From assembly GCA_015680685.1 (NCBI GenBank), contig MNCI01028318.1, positions 159,078-204,349 of the forward strand: DNA of 45,272 bases. Reading direction: 5' to 3'. Positions 1-10,534 of this stretch are shown here, one piece after another. A program made the position numbers and the translations under genes. Numbering within the stretch: the stretch's first letter is position 1; each line of letters starts with the position of its first letter. The stretch is from Gnetum montanum (taxonomy: Eukaryota > Streptophyta > Gnetopsida > Gnetales > Gnetaceae). The notes below the pieces were generated by a model that saw nothing but the letters and a program-made list of their open reading frames with translations, did not search any database and was not told the DNA's origin.

Positions 1-1279
1 CAGTTTCTTCACAAAACCAAGTACTTCATGGAAATCAAGGAAAAACTCTATAAAGTCTATCCTAATGACTTGGTTTGATGGTGTGTGCCGAATCAGGATC
101 AATTAAAAGTTCTCCAGGATGTTCATGAGGGCCCTTGTGGGGGTCACTATGCTAGGAGAAGAATAGCTACCCAAGGTCCTGCTTGTAGGATATTATTGGC
201 CAACACTATTTCTAGACGCCCATCATTATTCCCAATCCTATGAACATTGCCAACGTGATGGTGGAATGACTGCTAGAATGGAGTGTCCGCAACAATGGAT
301 TCAACCTTTGGAACCCTTTGATATCTGGGGAATAGATTTTATGGGGCCTATTACACTGATGTCCAACAGAAAGACATATATCATTGTTGCTATTGATTAC
401 TTAACCAAATAGGATAAAGAAGCCATAATAACAGACTGCACATCATCTATGGCTACACGATTTGTATAACAACAAATTGTAAATAGGTTTGGTGTGCCAC
501 GTGCACTCATCTCTAATAATGGAACACATTTTATAGGTGCAACCTTTCACAAATTGATGCAATGCTTAGTGGTTGAGCATAAATTTACCACACATGACCA
601 TCCCCAAGCTAATGGCCAAGCTGAGGTTACTAACTGGGAGATTACCAGAATATTGAAGGGAATGATTAGCAAATTTAGGCGAGACTGGAGCACAAAACTG
701 AACGATGCTCTTTGGGCATACCGCTCAACTTGGAAGCTCCCTACAGGTTATTCACCCTATGAGTTAGTGTACAGGAAACTACCAAAGATCTCCATATAGA
801 ATGAGCTCCGTATACTATCCATAGCTTATGACCTTCACCTAGACCTCGACCTAGCACAAAAACAATGGTTGGCAAATCTGAACATGCTAGAAGAGAATAT
901 ATTGGTTTCACTATTGTTAAATGAGTTACATAAAGCACACAATAAATAGTGTCATGACTTAAGAATTCGAAGGTTTAGGTACCAACCAGGAGACAAGGTC
1001 CTGTACTGGAATCCCACGCAAGTACCTCAGTGTACAAAATTTCAAACATTGTGGGAAGGATCCTATATTATTCATACAACCTTCCCCTCTAGAGCCATGA
1101 TAATATACAAGCCTAACAGCCTAGATAAAAGATTATTGGTTAATGTACAACAAACAAAACCTTTTCGTGAACCCACAATAACTAGTATAAATTACACCTC
1201 TCCTAGCGGGCAACCTCGCTCTCCATTTCAGATCTCTCCCTTGCAATTCAGTCATGGGGGAGATGGCCACCTATGCTGA
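1..1279 (+). pseudogene. Ty3/gypsy integrase and pol C-terminus, degenerate
   Basis: This is the integrase that would insert the retrotransposon cDNA into the host genome. The N-terminal zinc-binding region lies around 105-270 and keeps two histidines (HEGPCGGHY), but the first cysteine of the CxxC pair reads Tyr (YEHCQR). The catalytic core follows: GIDFMGP supplies the first Asp at about 331. The second Asp, normally in SDNGTHF, is Asn (SNNGTHF, about 513-533). The Glu is kept in ANGQAEV (about 610-630). The C-terminal part includes PGDKVLYWNP and ends in GGDGHLC at 1279. There is at least one frameshift near 190-250, and stops near 76, 411, 466, 797 and 946. It cannot encode an active enzyme. 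The open stretches at 494-799 and 1049-1279 are parts of this one gene. Confidence 0.88.
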
Positions 1280-3103
1280 CCATTTGGGGCCCTCAGTTCT
1301 TTTTATGTTTTTTTTGGACAAGTTTTTTTTACAACATCGTTATACTTTTCCATTTTGTGTGTTTGTATGTACGTGTGTATCCACCTTGTGAGTTAGTCAT
1401 CAATAAGTGTTCTCGATGATGGTATGAAGTAGTTTCATATTGATTGCTAATGGTTGGTTTTTACCTTTAAGCCATGATGTTCTCACTAAGGTATGTTCTT
1501 TTGATATGGTAGGTAATGAGTTCACTTCATCCATTTGTCCACAAGTATCTATGGTCTCTCTCGGCTTGGAAATGTACAGTCCCTTTCATAATATGAACTT
1601 TAATGAATCGGTGGCTGGGCATTTCTCAAACTAAGGAAGGACTCAAGGATTGAAAAGGGTGTGACTTCAAGGGAACTTGATGCTTTTGTGTTGGCCATTC
1701 TCTTGGGTGCTTGGATGTTTTCTTCATGAGTTTTCTTGTCGTTTCAACGTTACCCAATCATTGGGAAGCTAACCAATAAAAATAACAAAGTCTTTGCATG
1801 GTGTGGTTCTCCCGCATAAAAACACAAAAAATAAAATTAAAAACAAAAAGAAGAAAGAAAGTGAGAATTCAAAGCACACCCCTTAGATGAAATAATCCCT
1901 TGGGCTACAAGCACTAGTTATGGAACTAAAAATGTTTCCTCTAACTAAGGACCTTCTCACTTCCCATTCTCTCCTTACTTCGTCGGAATGGTGGTGACTC
2001 TTGGAGAAGGCATTCTTGTTATCCAAGTGGATGGATTGGCCACATGCATTGATGTGAAGTCACTGGAAGTGGTTTGTTTGAGGCTAGAGTTGGAATGAGA
2101 TTTTCCAGGTCACATTAATCATGAACTACACAAGGGACTATACACCACCTTGTTCTTGGGATTCCATTCCATTCTATTCTCTCCATCCTTCTCTCCATTC
2201 TTCACCTTATTGTCAATTGTATCATTAGTGTATATATTTTGGTTGATGCATTGTTTTCATTTTGGTAAATTCTTGTGGTTAAGACTTTAACTCTTGTTCT
2301 AAATAACATTCCCAGAGCCCATGGACTCTTTGAATGTGGGTTTGTTAGGGCATTAAGGGCATGAGCCTGCTTTGGGGAGGATCCATTGACATTCCTATTT
2401 GGTGCACCAGTTAACTTCTTGTCCCTAACATTTTTGTGATTAATTTTATTTTGTTCAATTCCATCTTGACATCTATTTCATCGACATTACCATTGTCTCT
2501 TTTTATCTATCTTTCTCACTCCTTTTCTTTCTCCATTCTAATGCTACCGGAGGTTTGCAATTAGTCATGGGGGTATGGGGCCTAATTTTTTTTGATTTTC
2601 CTAACCCCTACAGCTTCAGTATTCATCAATATTATATTTCTAGATCCACAATCAACCATACCACAACCTAGCCAATGCACTTTCACCAAAGCAAGGTATT
2701 AATTACATGATGATTCATTTACCCTTGCTAATATAAGAGTGTGTTGTGTGTGTAGATGGCGATCATACAACAATGGGTTGGATATGGAGCAAACACTTGC
2801 AATGGAGTAGTGTTGGAAGTAGCTATGTAAGGAGCAAGATTGATAATGTGCCTACGGATGGACAACGAGAGGTGCAATATTGGCGTTGGCAGTAGCAACA
2901 CTTCTTTCTCTCTCTTTCTCTCAAGCTACCAAATGAGGCCTGATGTCAATATAATAAGGTGTTTACCCTTGTTGTCATGAATACCAATTTTGTCAAGTCT
3001 TGTAATGATGATCCATTCACATGTCATCCCATTAGTTCCCATTCAGTCAATAATGCCATACCTTCCCAATATTTTGTAAGGAACTTGAGGACAAGTTTTC
3101 ATT
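1280..3103 (+). other. Long 3' non-coding region of copy 1
   Basis: About 1.8 kb separates the pol stop from the primer site. The region is conserved in copies 2 (8537-10534, minus) and 3 (22950-24755). Recognisable shared blocks are a T-rich stretch with TTTTTACA-like motifs after the stop, a block around 1860-2290 with a possible small reading frame, a block at 2330-2430 (GGGCATGAGCCTGC), and a second AGTCATGGGGG motif near 2562. The open frame at 1440-1634 has no counterpart evidence and I do not call it a gene. Confidence 0.75.
1988..2290 (+). pseudogene. Possible small accessory reading frame in the 3' region (copy 1)
   Basis: A 100-codon frame starts ATGGTGGTG and is interrupted by one TGA at 2096-2098. 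Copy 3 has TGG at the equivalent position, while copy 2 has the same TGA. The middle part (KSLEVV, HINHELHKGLYTTLFLG) is nearly the same in all three copies. The C-terminal third is strongly hydrophobic (SIVSLVYIFW) and could form one membrane segment. It is unlike any protein I recognise. It could be a relic of an env-like or accessory gene, or simply conserved non-coding sequence that happens to be open. The N-terminal frame is not preserved in copy 3. Confidence 0.35.
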
Positions 3104-3117
3104 AATTCATGGGGGTA
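3104..3117 (+). promoter_or_regulatory. Polypurine tract (plus-strand primer), copy 1
   Basis: The sequence ATTCATGGGGGTA lies directly before the LTR start TGATGAG. The same motif directly precedes the LTR in copies 2 and 3. This is the expected position of the primer for second-strand synthesis. Confidence 0.75.
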
Positions 3118-4083
3118 TGATGAGACGCGATATCACGTACGTCAGATCCCATGTGATATCGCGTCGTACCCTACGATGTCACATACATGATATCACAATG
3201 TGCCATCATATCTATAAATAAGAGGCAGTTATCCCTTGTTTCTGCATGCTAAGCTAGAAGTAGGGAAACTCTAGCAGATTGATCACTCCAGAGATAGAAT
3301 ATTTTCCATGTGCTTGCAATAGGAGTCCTAAAGTGAACGGATCTTTATTCAAGCAACATTGTACCCAAACACAAGTTGTGTACGGCAATAAAGATGAATT
3401 TCCTGGATAAACCTTGTAGTGCATGGAATAGGATTTTATTTAATGTTATTTATTGCTTTCTCTCTTAGTAATGCACAATGAGTATGACTTGATTACGAGA
3501 ATTTAAGGATGTGTACACATAATCAAGGAACGGATGCTCATCACACTTAGGCTAGTAATGCGAAATGAGTACGACTTGATTACAAGCATTTAAGGATGTG
3601 TACGAATAATCAAGGAATTGATGCTCATCGCACTTAGGCTAGATTAGATTCTCTCAACCCTTTCCTCCTAGTTAAGTGCCTCAGTACGACCGCTTCAAGC
3701 ATGTGCGTTATACGTGGTGATCCCAGCAACAATTAGCATTTGCTAGCCATGGTTGCATCAGTTCAGGCTGTGTATGGTAAGTGGAAACGGATGCTAACGC
3801 TAGGTAATTTAGACTTAGTTCATTAGTTAAAGATAGTAATTAGTTTCTCAACCCTTCACCTCAATAGCATAGCAGAAAAACATAAAAACATATAGAAATC
3901 ATATACCTCGGACTTACTTAACCATACACCGTGACAACTAGAAGTAAGTCTGGGAAGACAACGAACGATTAACCCTAAGTGTTCCATGGGTGTGTAGGCA
4001 CTTAGTCTACGTGGTTTGACTGGATCATGTGTGCTACGTTTGTATTCATATGGTTGAGTGTAGTGGTATGTCACCACTCATCA
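3118..4083 (+). repeat. 3' LTR of copy 1 (966 bp)
   Basis: The ends are TGATGAG and CTCATCA, an inverted repeat of 7 bp. U3 opens with several GATATC palindromes in CpG-rich context (3126-3200). A TATA box follows (TCTATAAATA, 3211-3220), then a possible polyadenylation signal AATAAAG at 3387-3393. R/U5 holds a 2-copy tandem repeat (3468-3641). The LTR corresponds to 14026-15082 (minus) and 18554-19350 (plus). Confidence 0.88.
3468..3641 (+). repeat. Two-unit 87-bp tandem repeat inside the LTR
   Basis: Units run 3468-3554 and 3555-3641. Each carries a GAGTACGACTTGATTAC-like core and ends GCACTTAGGCTAG or similar. The LTRs of copy 2 hold three related units and copy 3 holds none, so this is a variable minisatellite within the LTR. 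Confidence 0.75.
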
Positions 4084-4460
4084 AATATTAATGTTTAATA
4101 ACATCATGAAGTTTTAGACATCATGGTATTGATTATAATACATTGTGTGTAAATTGGAAGACAAAAAATATATTCAAAGATATTTAGCTAGGTAACTAGT
4201 TAATCTCTAATGTATTTAATGTACGTCTTGAACATGAAACCTAGAAGTATATATAGTTATGAAAAAATTGTTAGGTTGATTATAGAAATAGATGTGACAA
4301 TTATTCAATAACATATTAACAAGTATTTAGATAAATAACTAATTATTAAATGTGAAATAACAAACATCATTGTGATAGTGTAAACATGAGTTCAGGACGT
4401 CACCCAATATAGACCTTATTTTAAATGTTAAACTTGATAGAACATATCAAATTCTTAACA
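4084..4460 (-). repeat. 3' LTR of element F, cut by insertion of copy 1
   Basis: On the minus strand it starts TGTTAAGAAT at 4460. Its far end stops abruptly at 4084, where copy 1 is inserted. Alignment to 7440-7595 shows that about 75 bp are missing here. They should lie beyond the left end of copy 1, outside the window. Confidence 0.6.
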
Positions 4461-5104
4461 CCATCCCTCAAGCTTAACATTCAAAATTTAATGTACTTCA
4501 CTATCTAATTACTGTTCTATGAGTAAAAAGAAAATGATTAACAAACAAAGGGTATCATTTTATCTTTTTCACAATACAACAAAAAGAATCAAGACTTTTT
4601 TCACTACTAGTGGTTGTGGAGTAGTAAGCTCTAACAGAAATTTATTATAGATAATCATTTCAAATGAGTACCATTTTTCTTAAGCAAAATACTAATGATA
4701 GTGAGCAATTTCTTTTCCTATAACCATATTATAAATTATTTTTGCCTTAAAGTTCCTTTGAAATATAAGAAAGAATAACCAGAGACATTAGAGATATTAT
4801 CTATTTCAAAATATATTATAAGGAAAATTAAAACCATCTAGAAAGAAACTATGATTGCCATGAAAATTTAATAAGATTTTAACTTCACCCTCAACTACAG
4901 AAGTATTAAACATAATAAGATAAAAGTAAGAGATTTTTAAAACAAATGTCATCAGTTAGTAAAATAGTCTATATTTACATTCAACAAATTGTCAGAAACA
5001 CTAGATGATGACTCTCCCTTGACTTGGAAGTTGTATCTTACATTGTAGATTTAGAAGGCAATAATTCACATGACAATGTTGGTGACATTAGAACCAAGAC
5101 TTAA

Positions 5105-5690
5105 GGATTTTTAATCTAAATTGGGCTTCTTGAAGAACTTTTCTTTCACTTCATTATACAATCTATAATGACGTGGACACATAGTGAAAATAATTGGTAA
5201 TTCATGATCCAACAATGCAAATGACATTAGCAATTCTTTAAAACAAGAAATGAATTCATCAATTATTGCATGATCTTGTAGCTTCTTCATCATGCCATTT
5301 AAATTTCCCTTTCCTCATTGAAATCCTCTCTCAAACTAGAGTTATGCATAATTAAATTAAAATTTTTTTGTTCCACACTTTCTAGATCTTGCAAAAGTAT
5401 GGAATTTTTATTTTGTAACACAAATTTCTTAGTTTCAAACTCCATCATCTTTACCATTAATTTCTAAACTCTATTTACCAACTTAGGATCAATGTTGGAC
5501 CCTACAGTAATTCTTTCTTAATTGAGCTCTTCCAACTCTTTGGCTTATTTCTTTGCTGATTTTAGGGCTTCAATTACCTTGTATTTATATTTATTAAAGG
5601 CTTTAGCATATGTTTCTTTATCTTCATGTGTCTTCCTCAAATCCTTATTTAAGGACTAATTTATGCTAGAGCGTTATTAAAGACCTACTT
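5105..5690 (-). pseudogene. Decayed coiled-coil protein frame inside element F
   Basis: On the minus strand the reading gives runs rich in Lys, Glu, Leu and Asn (KDLRKTHEDKETYAKAF, KSAKK, KELEEL, RDLKS-like heptads). It ends with the open frame at 5293-5111 (MMKKLQDHAIIDEFIS onward). Stops interrupt it, some as TAA or TAG where Gln would fit a coiled coil, and there is at least one frameshift near 5295. Coiled-coil proteins are known as extra frames in some plant retrotransposons (for example SIRE-type env-like proteins), but I see no specific match. Confidence 0.35.
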
Positions 5691-7357
5691 ATTGTTGTTT
5701 AGCATTGTTCAAAAAACCCTCGTATTAAAGTAGTATCCTATCATTATGTAATACAAAATTGTTAAGTCATAAAGTAAATCATTACTTACTTCAATGGAGA
5801 AGGATTTGGTCAATTAGCTAATATTATTTATGATTGTTTCTTGCATGGTTGCTAAATAGTTGTCTTGATCCACTACTTCAATATATATCCATGTAGCCTC
5901 ACTATATAAAGTTTCTTTCATAGGGCTTTTCTTCACTAAAGGTTTAAAGAAGTGTGTGGGTGATTCATAATGAGGAATATGATGCTCAAACCTGTAATGG
6001 TACAAAATTAAATTCATCATGGATGATAACAAATAATCTCATTTTGGCACATACCCTCCTATTTGAACTCCTTCTTACTACTTCAATGGAGGTACCTCCA
6101 TGACTGTTTGCTCTCATTTTGCAAACACTTTCATAAATACCTTTGATATAAATTATTTATTTCTATCTTTCAACATTGTAGTGACTTGTAATAACTTAAA
6201 GTTAATAAACAATTTAACAAAATTAGAAAGAAGGTAACCACATTAAAAAAAAATAGGGATGACAAATGGTAATAGCTAAGTTCCTAAGCCTTTAATTTCT
6301 TTTTTAAAATTGATAACCAATCCACTTGGCTATCTTCCTTCACCACTCCTTCACCACGGTAGAGAGTACATTAAGTAGAGGCAATTAAATGACATTCTTC
6401 CTGTCTTTAACACATATGTGATAGGTAATGATTTCTACAAAGCTGGAATATGGTAGCTTTAACTAGACAATTAAAATCTTGGTAGTGAAGATGGTACAAG
6501 CAATCCTCAATCCTCCTTACTTGTAAAACATTCAATAAGCTAATGCCTTGAAAACATGACTTATTTAAAGGAAAAATCTATTTTCACTATCTAGAACCAA
6601 AAATGTAGAAATGCCTTTTGAAATATAGAGAACTACAAAGTCTTTATTGACTAAAACATAAACCAACAATTATTATAAATACAAATAAAATTCTCAACCA
6701 ATGACTAATCCTTTAACACCATGAACTGTATGGACTATGTTAACCCTAACTTTTTCAAATACATAACAAATCCATTTTTCACTAGCTATGTTTCTAGATT
6801 TAAATCAAAGTGATGATATTGTATACTAACTCTTGGTGCTAGATATCTTGCATATTTCTCCTTTGATAATAGAAAATCAAAGCTCTACAACTTGTTCATC
6901 ATGACTTCATAATGAGTTATCATTGCTAAGTAGACTTTGATCTTCTTAACATTTTTCCTTACTATGAAAGATGAAGCTTCACCATGGAAAGTATCATTAT
7001 GAATTTTTAGTTATAATGTCAATGGTGACTACTTCATGTTCTAAAGAATCTAGAGTTCACAATTTTTACATTATGAAAAATTTCGTAATACAGGGAAAAT
7101 CCTAAGTCATGCACTATTTCACATGAAATTTTTCAAAATTACAATAAACAAGGTTTGAATACTTAGCACAAACACAAAAAATTACAATTTGGAGTATAAC
7201 ATAGCAAGGTTTGGTATGTCATTTTCTTACAATTTACAAAGGTAAAAATGAAATTTTGCAATTTCAATTTTTATACATATCATCACATTTATTCCTTGTG
7301 CTAACTTTATCAATGTATGAAACTCATGGTGATGGTGATATAGGTCAACATAAATTT

Positions 7358-7369
7358 GATTTGATACTA
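7358..7369 (-). other. Degenerate tRNA-iMet-type primer binding site, element F
   Basis: On the minus strand the sequence TAGTATCAAATC directly follows the LTR end CTTAACA. It resembles TGGTATCAGAGC, the usual initiator-Met site of plant copia-type elements. Confidence 0.5.
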
Positions 7370-7595
7370 TGTTAAGTGTTGTGATCAAGAAGATCACAAG
7401 CTCCAAGGAAATATATAATAAATTATGTTGAAATAAATTAATATATAAGTATTGACTTTTAATCACACCTTAAAGTGATAGAAACCATGATATTGACCAT
7501 AATACATTATGTGTAATTCACAAGATAACAAACATATTTAGATATGTTTAAGAAAGTAACTAATTAGTCTCAAATGTGTCTAATGTGAGGATCGT
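7370..7595 (-). repeat. 5' LTR fragment of element F
   Basis: On the minus strand it ends GATCACAACACTTAACA at 7370. The 7475-7595 part aligns with 4115-4235. Similarity is lost after about 7595, so the LTR start is missing or replaced. Confidence 0.55.
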
Positions 7596-7821
7596 TGAAC
7601 TTAGAAGGGAAGGGAGGGATGAATAAGTTTCCCAAATTAAAAATCATTTGAAACAAAGAACATAGAAAAATTAACATTGCTCTCCAACTTGGGTAGTCCA
7701 CACTCAGAGTATAGTTCATTAGCAGACCTCTAGACTTTGTTGCTCTTCAAATGTGGTTTGAAGGGTACCACACCTTGTACAAGCTCTAAGCTTCACTCTA
7801 AAGTGATTTGATGTAATGAAT
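7596..7821. other. Unassigned 226 bp between element F and copy 2
   Basis: This short stretch begins with a purine-rich run (AGAAGGGAAGGGAGGGATG) and has no coding signal. It matches neither the missing part of the F LTR nor the missing U5 end of the copy 2 LTR. It may be filler or a fragment of another repeat. Confidence 0.4.
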
Positions 7822-8523
7822 CAAACGCTAATCGTTACTGGGATCGCCACACGTAATGCAAGTGCTCGAAGTGGTTGTACTGAGGAACCTATTTAGCCTA
7901 CGTGTGATAAGCAGCCGGTTCCTTAGCCAGCCGTACACACCCGTGGGTGCTCGTAACTAAGTCGTACTTATCACATGATCTAGCCTAGCAATGAGCAGCT
8001 GATTCCTCAACTAGCCGTACATATTAGACCCTGGAGTTATCAAGCGTAGAATCCTGGAATACGCTACTGGGTTACCAAGTATCCAATGCTCGTAATTGAG
8101 TCATACTCATGCATTGCATCAAGAAGCCGATTCCTTGAGTAGCCGTACACGTCCGTAGACGCTTGTAATCAAGTTGTACTTGAACGCACTAGGAAAGCAA
8201 GAAATAAAGCAAGAAATGAAACCACGTGTTGCAAGGTATATCCAAACAAGTTCGTCTTTATTGCTGTACACAAATTGGGTTCAGGTTACAAGCTGCTCGA
8301 ATAAAGAGCTGTTCACTCTAGGACTCCTACTGTGGGCACATGGGGAAAAATTCTAACTATGGAGTGATCAATCTGCCAGAGCTTCGCTACACTAGCCAGG
8401 ATTTTGAAAATAATGGGAGTGCCACCTCTTATTTATAGAAATGGCGATGGGACGTGATATCGCGTACGCGATATTGTAGGAGAAGATGCGATATCGCGGC
8501 CTAGTGCAAATCGCGTCTCATCA
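7822..8523 (-). repeat. 3' LTR of copy 2, U5 end missing
   Basis: It aligns with 14364-15082. On the minus strand it begins TGATGAGACGCGATTTG at 8523. It holds GATATC palindromes (8456-8500), a TATA box (complement of TTATTTATAG near 8430), AATAAAG (complement near 8257-8263) and three units of the LTR minisatellite. It breaks off near CAAACGCTAATC (7822), where the complete 5' LTR continues for a further 340 bp. Confidence 0.85.
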
Positions 8524-8536
8524 TACCCCCATGACT
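8524..8536 (-). promoter_or_regulatory. Polypurine tract, copy 2
   Basis: On the minus strand AGTCATGGGGGTA abuts the 3' LTR start TGATGAG. It matches the same site in copies 1 and 3. Confidence 0.75.
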
Positions 8537-9403
8537 GAATGAAAAATCGTCCTCGAGTTCCTTACAATGATATCAGGTAGGTATGGGATTATTAGGGAAA
8601 ATGGAACTGATGGGATGACATGTGAACGGTCCTTATTACAAGACTTGACAAAAACTGGTGTTCATGACAACATGGGTGAACACCTTATTACAATGACATT
8701 AGGCCACAGTCGGCAGCTTGAGAGAAAAGAGGAGAGAGGAGTCTTGTTGCTGCCAACGCCTAGATTGCGCCGTTCGATGTCCATCTGTAAGTGCATTATC
8801 AATTCCAATCCTTGCGTGCTGCTTCAGCACTGCTCCATTCCAAGTGTCTGCTCCAGATCCATTCTGTTGTTGTATGATTGTCATCTGCACACACAACACC
8901 ATCATATATTAGCAGGGGTGATTGAATCATTAAGTAAAGCATACCTTGCTTCGGTTTAGGTTCACTGGCTAAGGTGTGGTATGGCTGATATGGATCTGGG
9001 AAAATATAGATGATGACTACCGAAGGTATAGGGGTTAGGAAGAAAAACGAAAAAATCCGGGGCTTAGGATAAAAATCGAAAAATCAGGCCCCCTGCCCCC
9101 ATGACTAATCGCGAACCTCCGGTAGCGTTAGAATGGAAAGAAAAAAGGAAGAGGAAGGATAGGTAAAAAGGGAACAACTATGGCATCGATAGAAAGGATG
9201 TCATGATGGAAATGAACAAAAATGCTAATTAATTGCAAAACGTTAAGGAAAAGAAGTTAACTAGTGTTCCAAATAGGAATGTCAGTGGGTCCTCCCCAAA
9301 GCAGGCTCATGCCCTTAATGCCCTGACAATCCCACATTCAAAGAGTCCGTAGGCTCGGGGAATGTCCTTTGGAAACAAGAGTTAAAGTCTTAACCGTAAG
9401 AAT

Positions 9404-9682
9404 TTACCAAAAAGAAAACAAAGCATCAACCAAAGTATATACAATGATACAACCGGCAATGAGGTGAACAATGGAGAGAAGGATGGGAAGAAGAGAAGTG
9501 GAATGGAATCCCAAGAACAAGGTGGTGTACAGCCCCTTGTGTGTTACATGATTAATGTGACTTGGCGAATCTCATTCCAACTCTGGGCTCAAACCAACCA
9601 CTTCCAGTGACTTCGCATCAATGCAGTTGGTTAAATCATCCACTTGGGTAACAAGGATGCAACTTCGAGAAGCCACCACCAT
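9404..9682 (-). pseudogene. Possible small accessory reading frame in the 3' region (copy 2)
   Basis: The frame starts ATGGTGGTGG at 9682 and runs 92 codons to TAA at 9404, with a TGA at 9572-9574. That is 108 nt from the start, the same offset as in copy 1. Its centre (KSLEVV, HKGLYTTLFLGFHS) and hydrophobic C-terminus (IVYTLVDALFSFW) match copies 1 and 3. Function is unknown. Confidence 0.35.
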
Positions 9683-10335
9683 TCCGACGAAACAACAGAG
9701 AGAATGGGAAGCGAGAAGGGCCTTAGTTAGAGGGAACACTTTGGTTCCATAACCAGTGCTTGCAGCCCAAATTTATTCCGTCTAAGGGGTGTGCTTTGAA
9801 TCCTCACTTTTAGCTTTTTAGCTTTTTCACTTTTTTTTTTTTTTTTCCATTGTTTTTTTTTTCATTTTGTCTTCTTTTTTTTTTGTTTTGTGTTTTTATG
9901 CGTGGGGACCACACCATGCAAAGACTTCTTTATTTTTATTGTCTCAGCTTCCGATTATTGGGTTACATCGGAACGGTAAGAAAACCCAAGAAGAAAACAT
10001 CCAAGCACCCAAGTGAAAGACCAACACAAGAGCACCAAGTTCCCTTGAAGTCACACCCGTTTCAAATCCTTGAGTCCGTCCTTAGTTTGAGAAATGCCCA
10101 GTCACCGGTTCGTTAAAGTTCTTATTGGAAGGGAACTGTACATTTCCAAGCCAAGGGAAACCATAGACTTGATGGATGGATGGATGAAGTGATCTCATTG
10201 CCTGCCATATCAAAAGAACATACCTTAGTATCAACAATGTAACTTAAAGGTAAAAACCAAACATTAGCAATTAATGAAAAACAGTTCATCCCATCGGCCC
10301 GAACACTTATTGGGTGACGAATTTACATGATGGAT

Positions 10336-10357
10336 GACACACACACACACACACACA
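10336..10357. repeat. (CA)n microsatellite
   Basis: About eleven CA dinucleotides in a row, within the 3' region of copy 2. Copies 1 and 3 lack it. Confidence 0.9.
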
Positions 10358-10534
10358 AAAAGATAGAAAAATATAACGATGTTGTAAAACAAAAACAAGA
10401 AAAGTTAAAGAAATTTGTAAAACAAAAATTAGAAAAGTTAAAGAAATTGTAAAACAAAAATGTGAAAAACAAAAACGTTGTAAAACAAAAACGTGTAAAA
10501 CAAAAACTGAAAAAGAACTGAGGGCCCCATATGA

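Larger units (their letters stand above)
1..4083 (+). mobile_element. Ty3/gypsy LTR retrotransposon, 3' part (copy 1, autonomous type)
   Basis: The element enters from the left edge. It contains the end of a pol frame (integrase), a 1.8-kb 3' non-coding region, a purine-rich primer site and a complete 3' LTR. The LTR starts TGATGAG and ends CTCATCA. It shares its 3' region, LTR ends and pol C-terminal tail with the elements at 7822-15082 and 18554-25527, so all three are one family. This is the only one of the three in which integrase is visible. The 5' part, including gag and reverse transcriptase, lies outside the window. The element was inserted inside the LTR of an older retrotransposon, because sequence after 4083 continues as LTR sequence matching 7440-7595. 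Confidence 0.9.
4084..7595 (-). mobile_element. Degenerate LTR retrotransposon (element F), minus strand
   Basis: Two direct-repeat blocks, 4084-4460 and 7370-7595, share sequence (ATAATACATT, CTAATGT and flanks). Read on the minus strand, the first begins TGTTAAGAATTTG after a purine-rich tract (GCTTGAGGGATGG), as a 3' LTR should. The second ends CACTTAACA and is followed by TAGTATCAAATC, which matches the initiator-Met primer site TGGTATCAGAGC at 9 of 12 positions. The 2.9-kb interior holds only a decayed coiled-coil frame. I found no gag or polymerase motif. An F-type LTR fragment also occurs at 17515-17740. Confidence 0.6.
8537..10534 (-). other. 3' non-coding region of copy 2
   Basis: It is homologous to 1280-3103 and 22950-24755. 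It includes a further AGTCATGGGGG motif (complement near 9090-9105), T/A homopolymer runs at 9830-9890, a (CA)n microsatellite at about 10336-10357, and an array of TTTTGTTTTACA-like repeats (10380-10510, complement). The open frames here at 8567-8959, 8699-8905 and 9850-10116 overlap these non-coding blocks and are not supported as genes. Confidence 0.75.

Noticed and set aside
8567-8959. 130-codon plus-strand open frame
   Set aside because: It lies antisense over the primer-proximal 3' region of copy 2 and its product has no conserved counterpart in copies 1 and 3.
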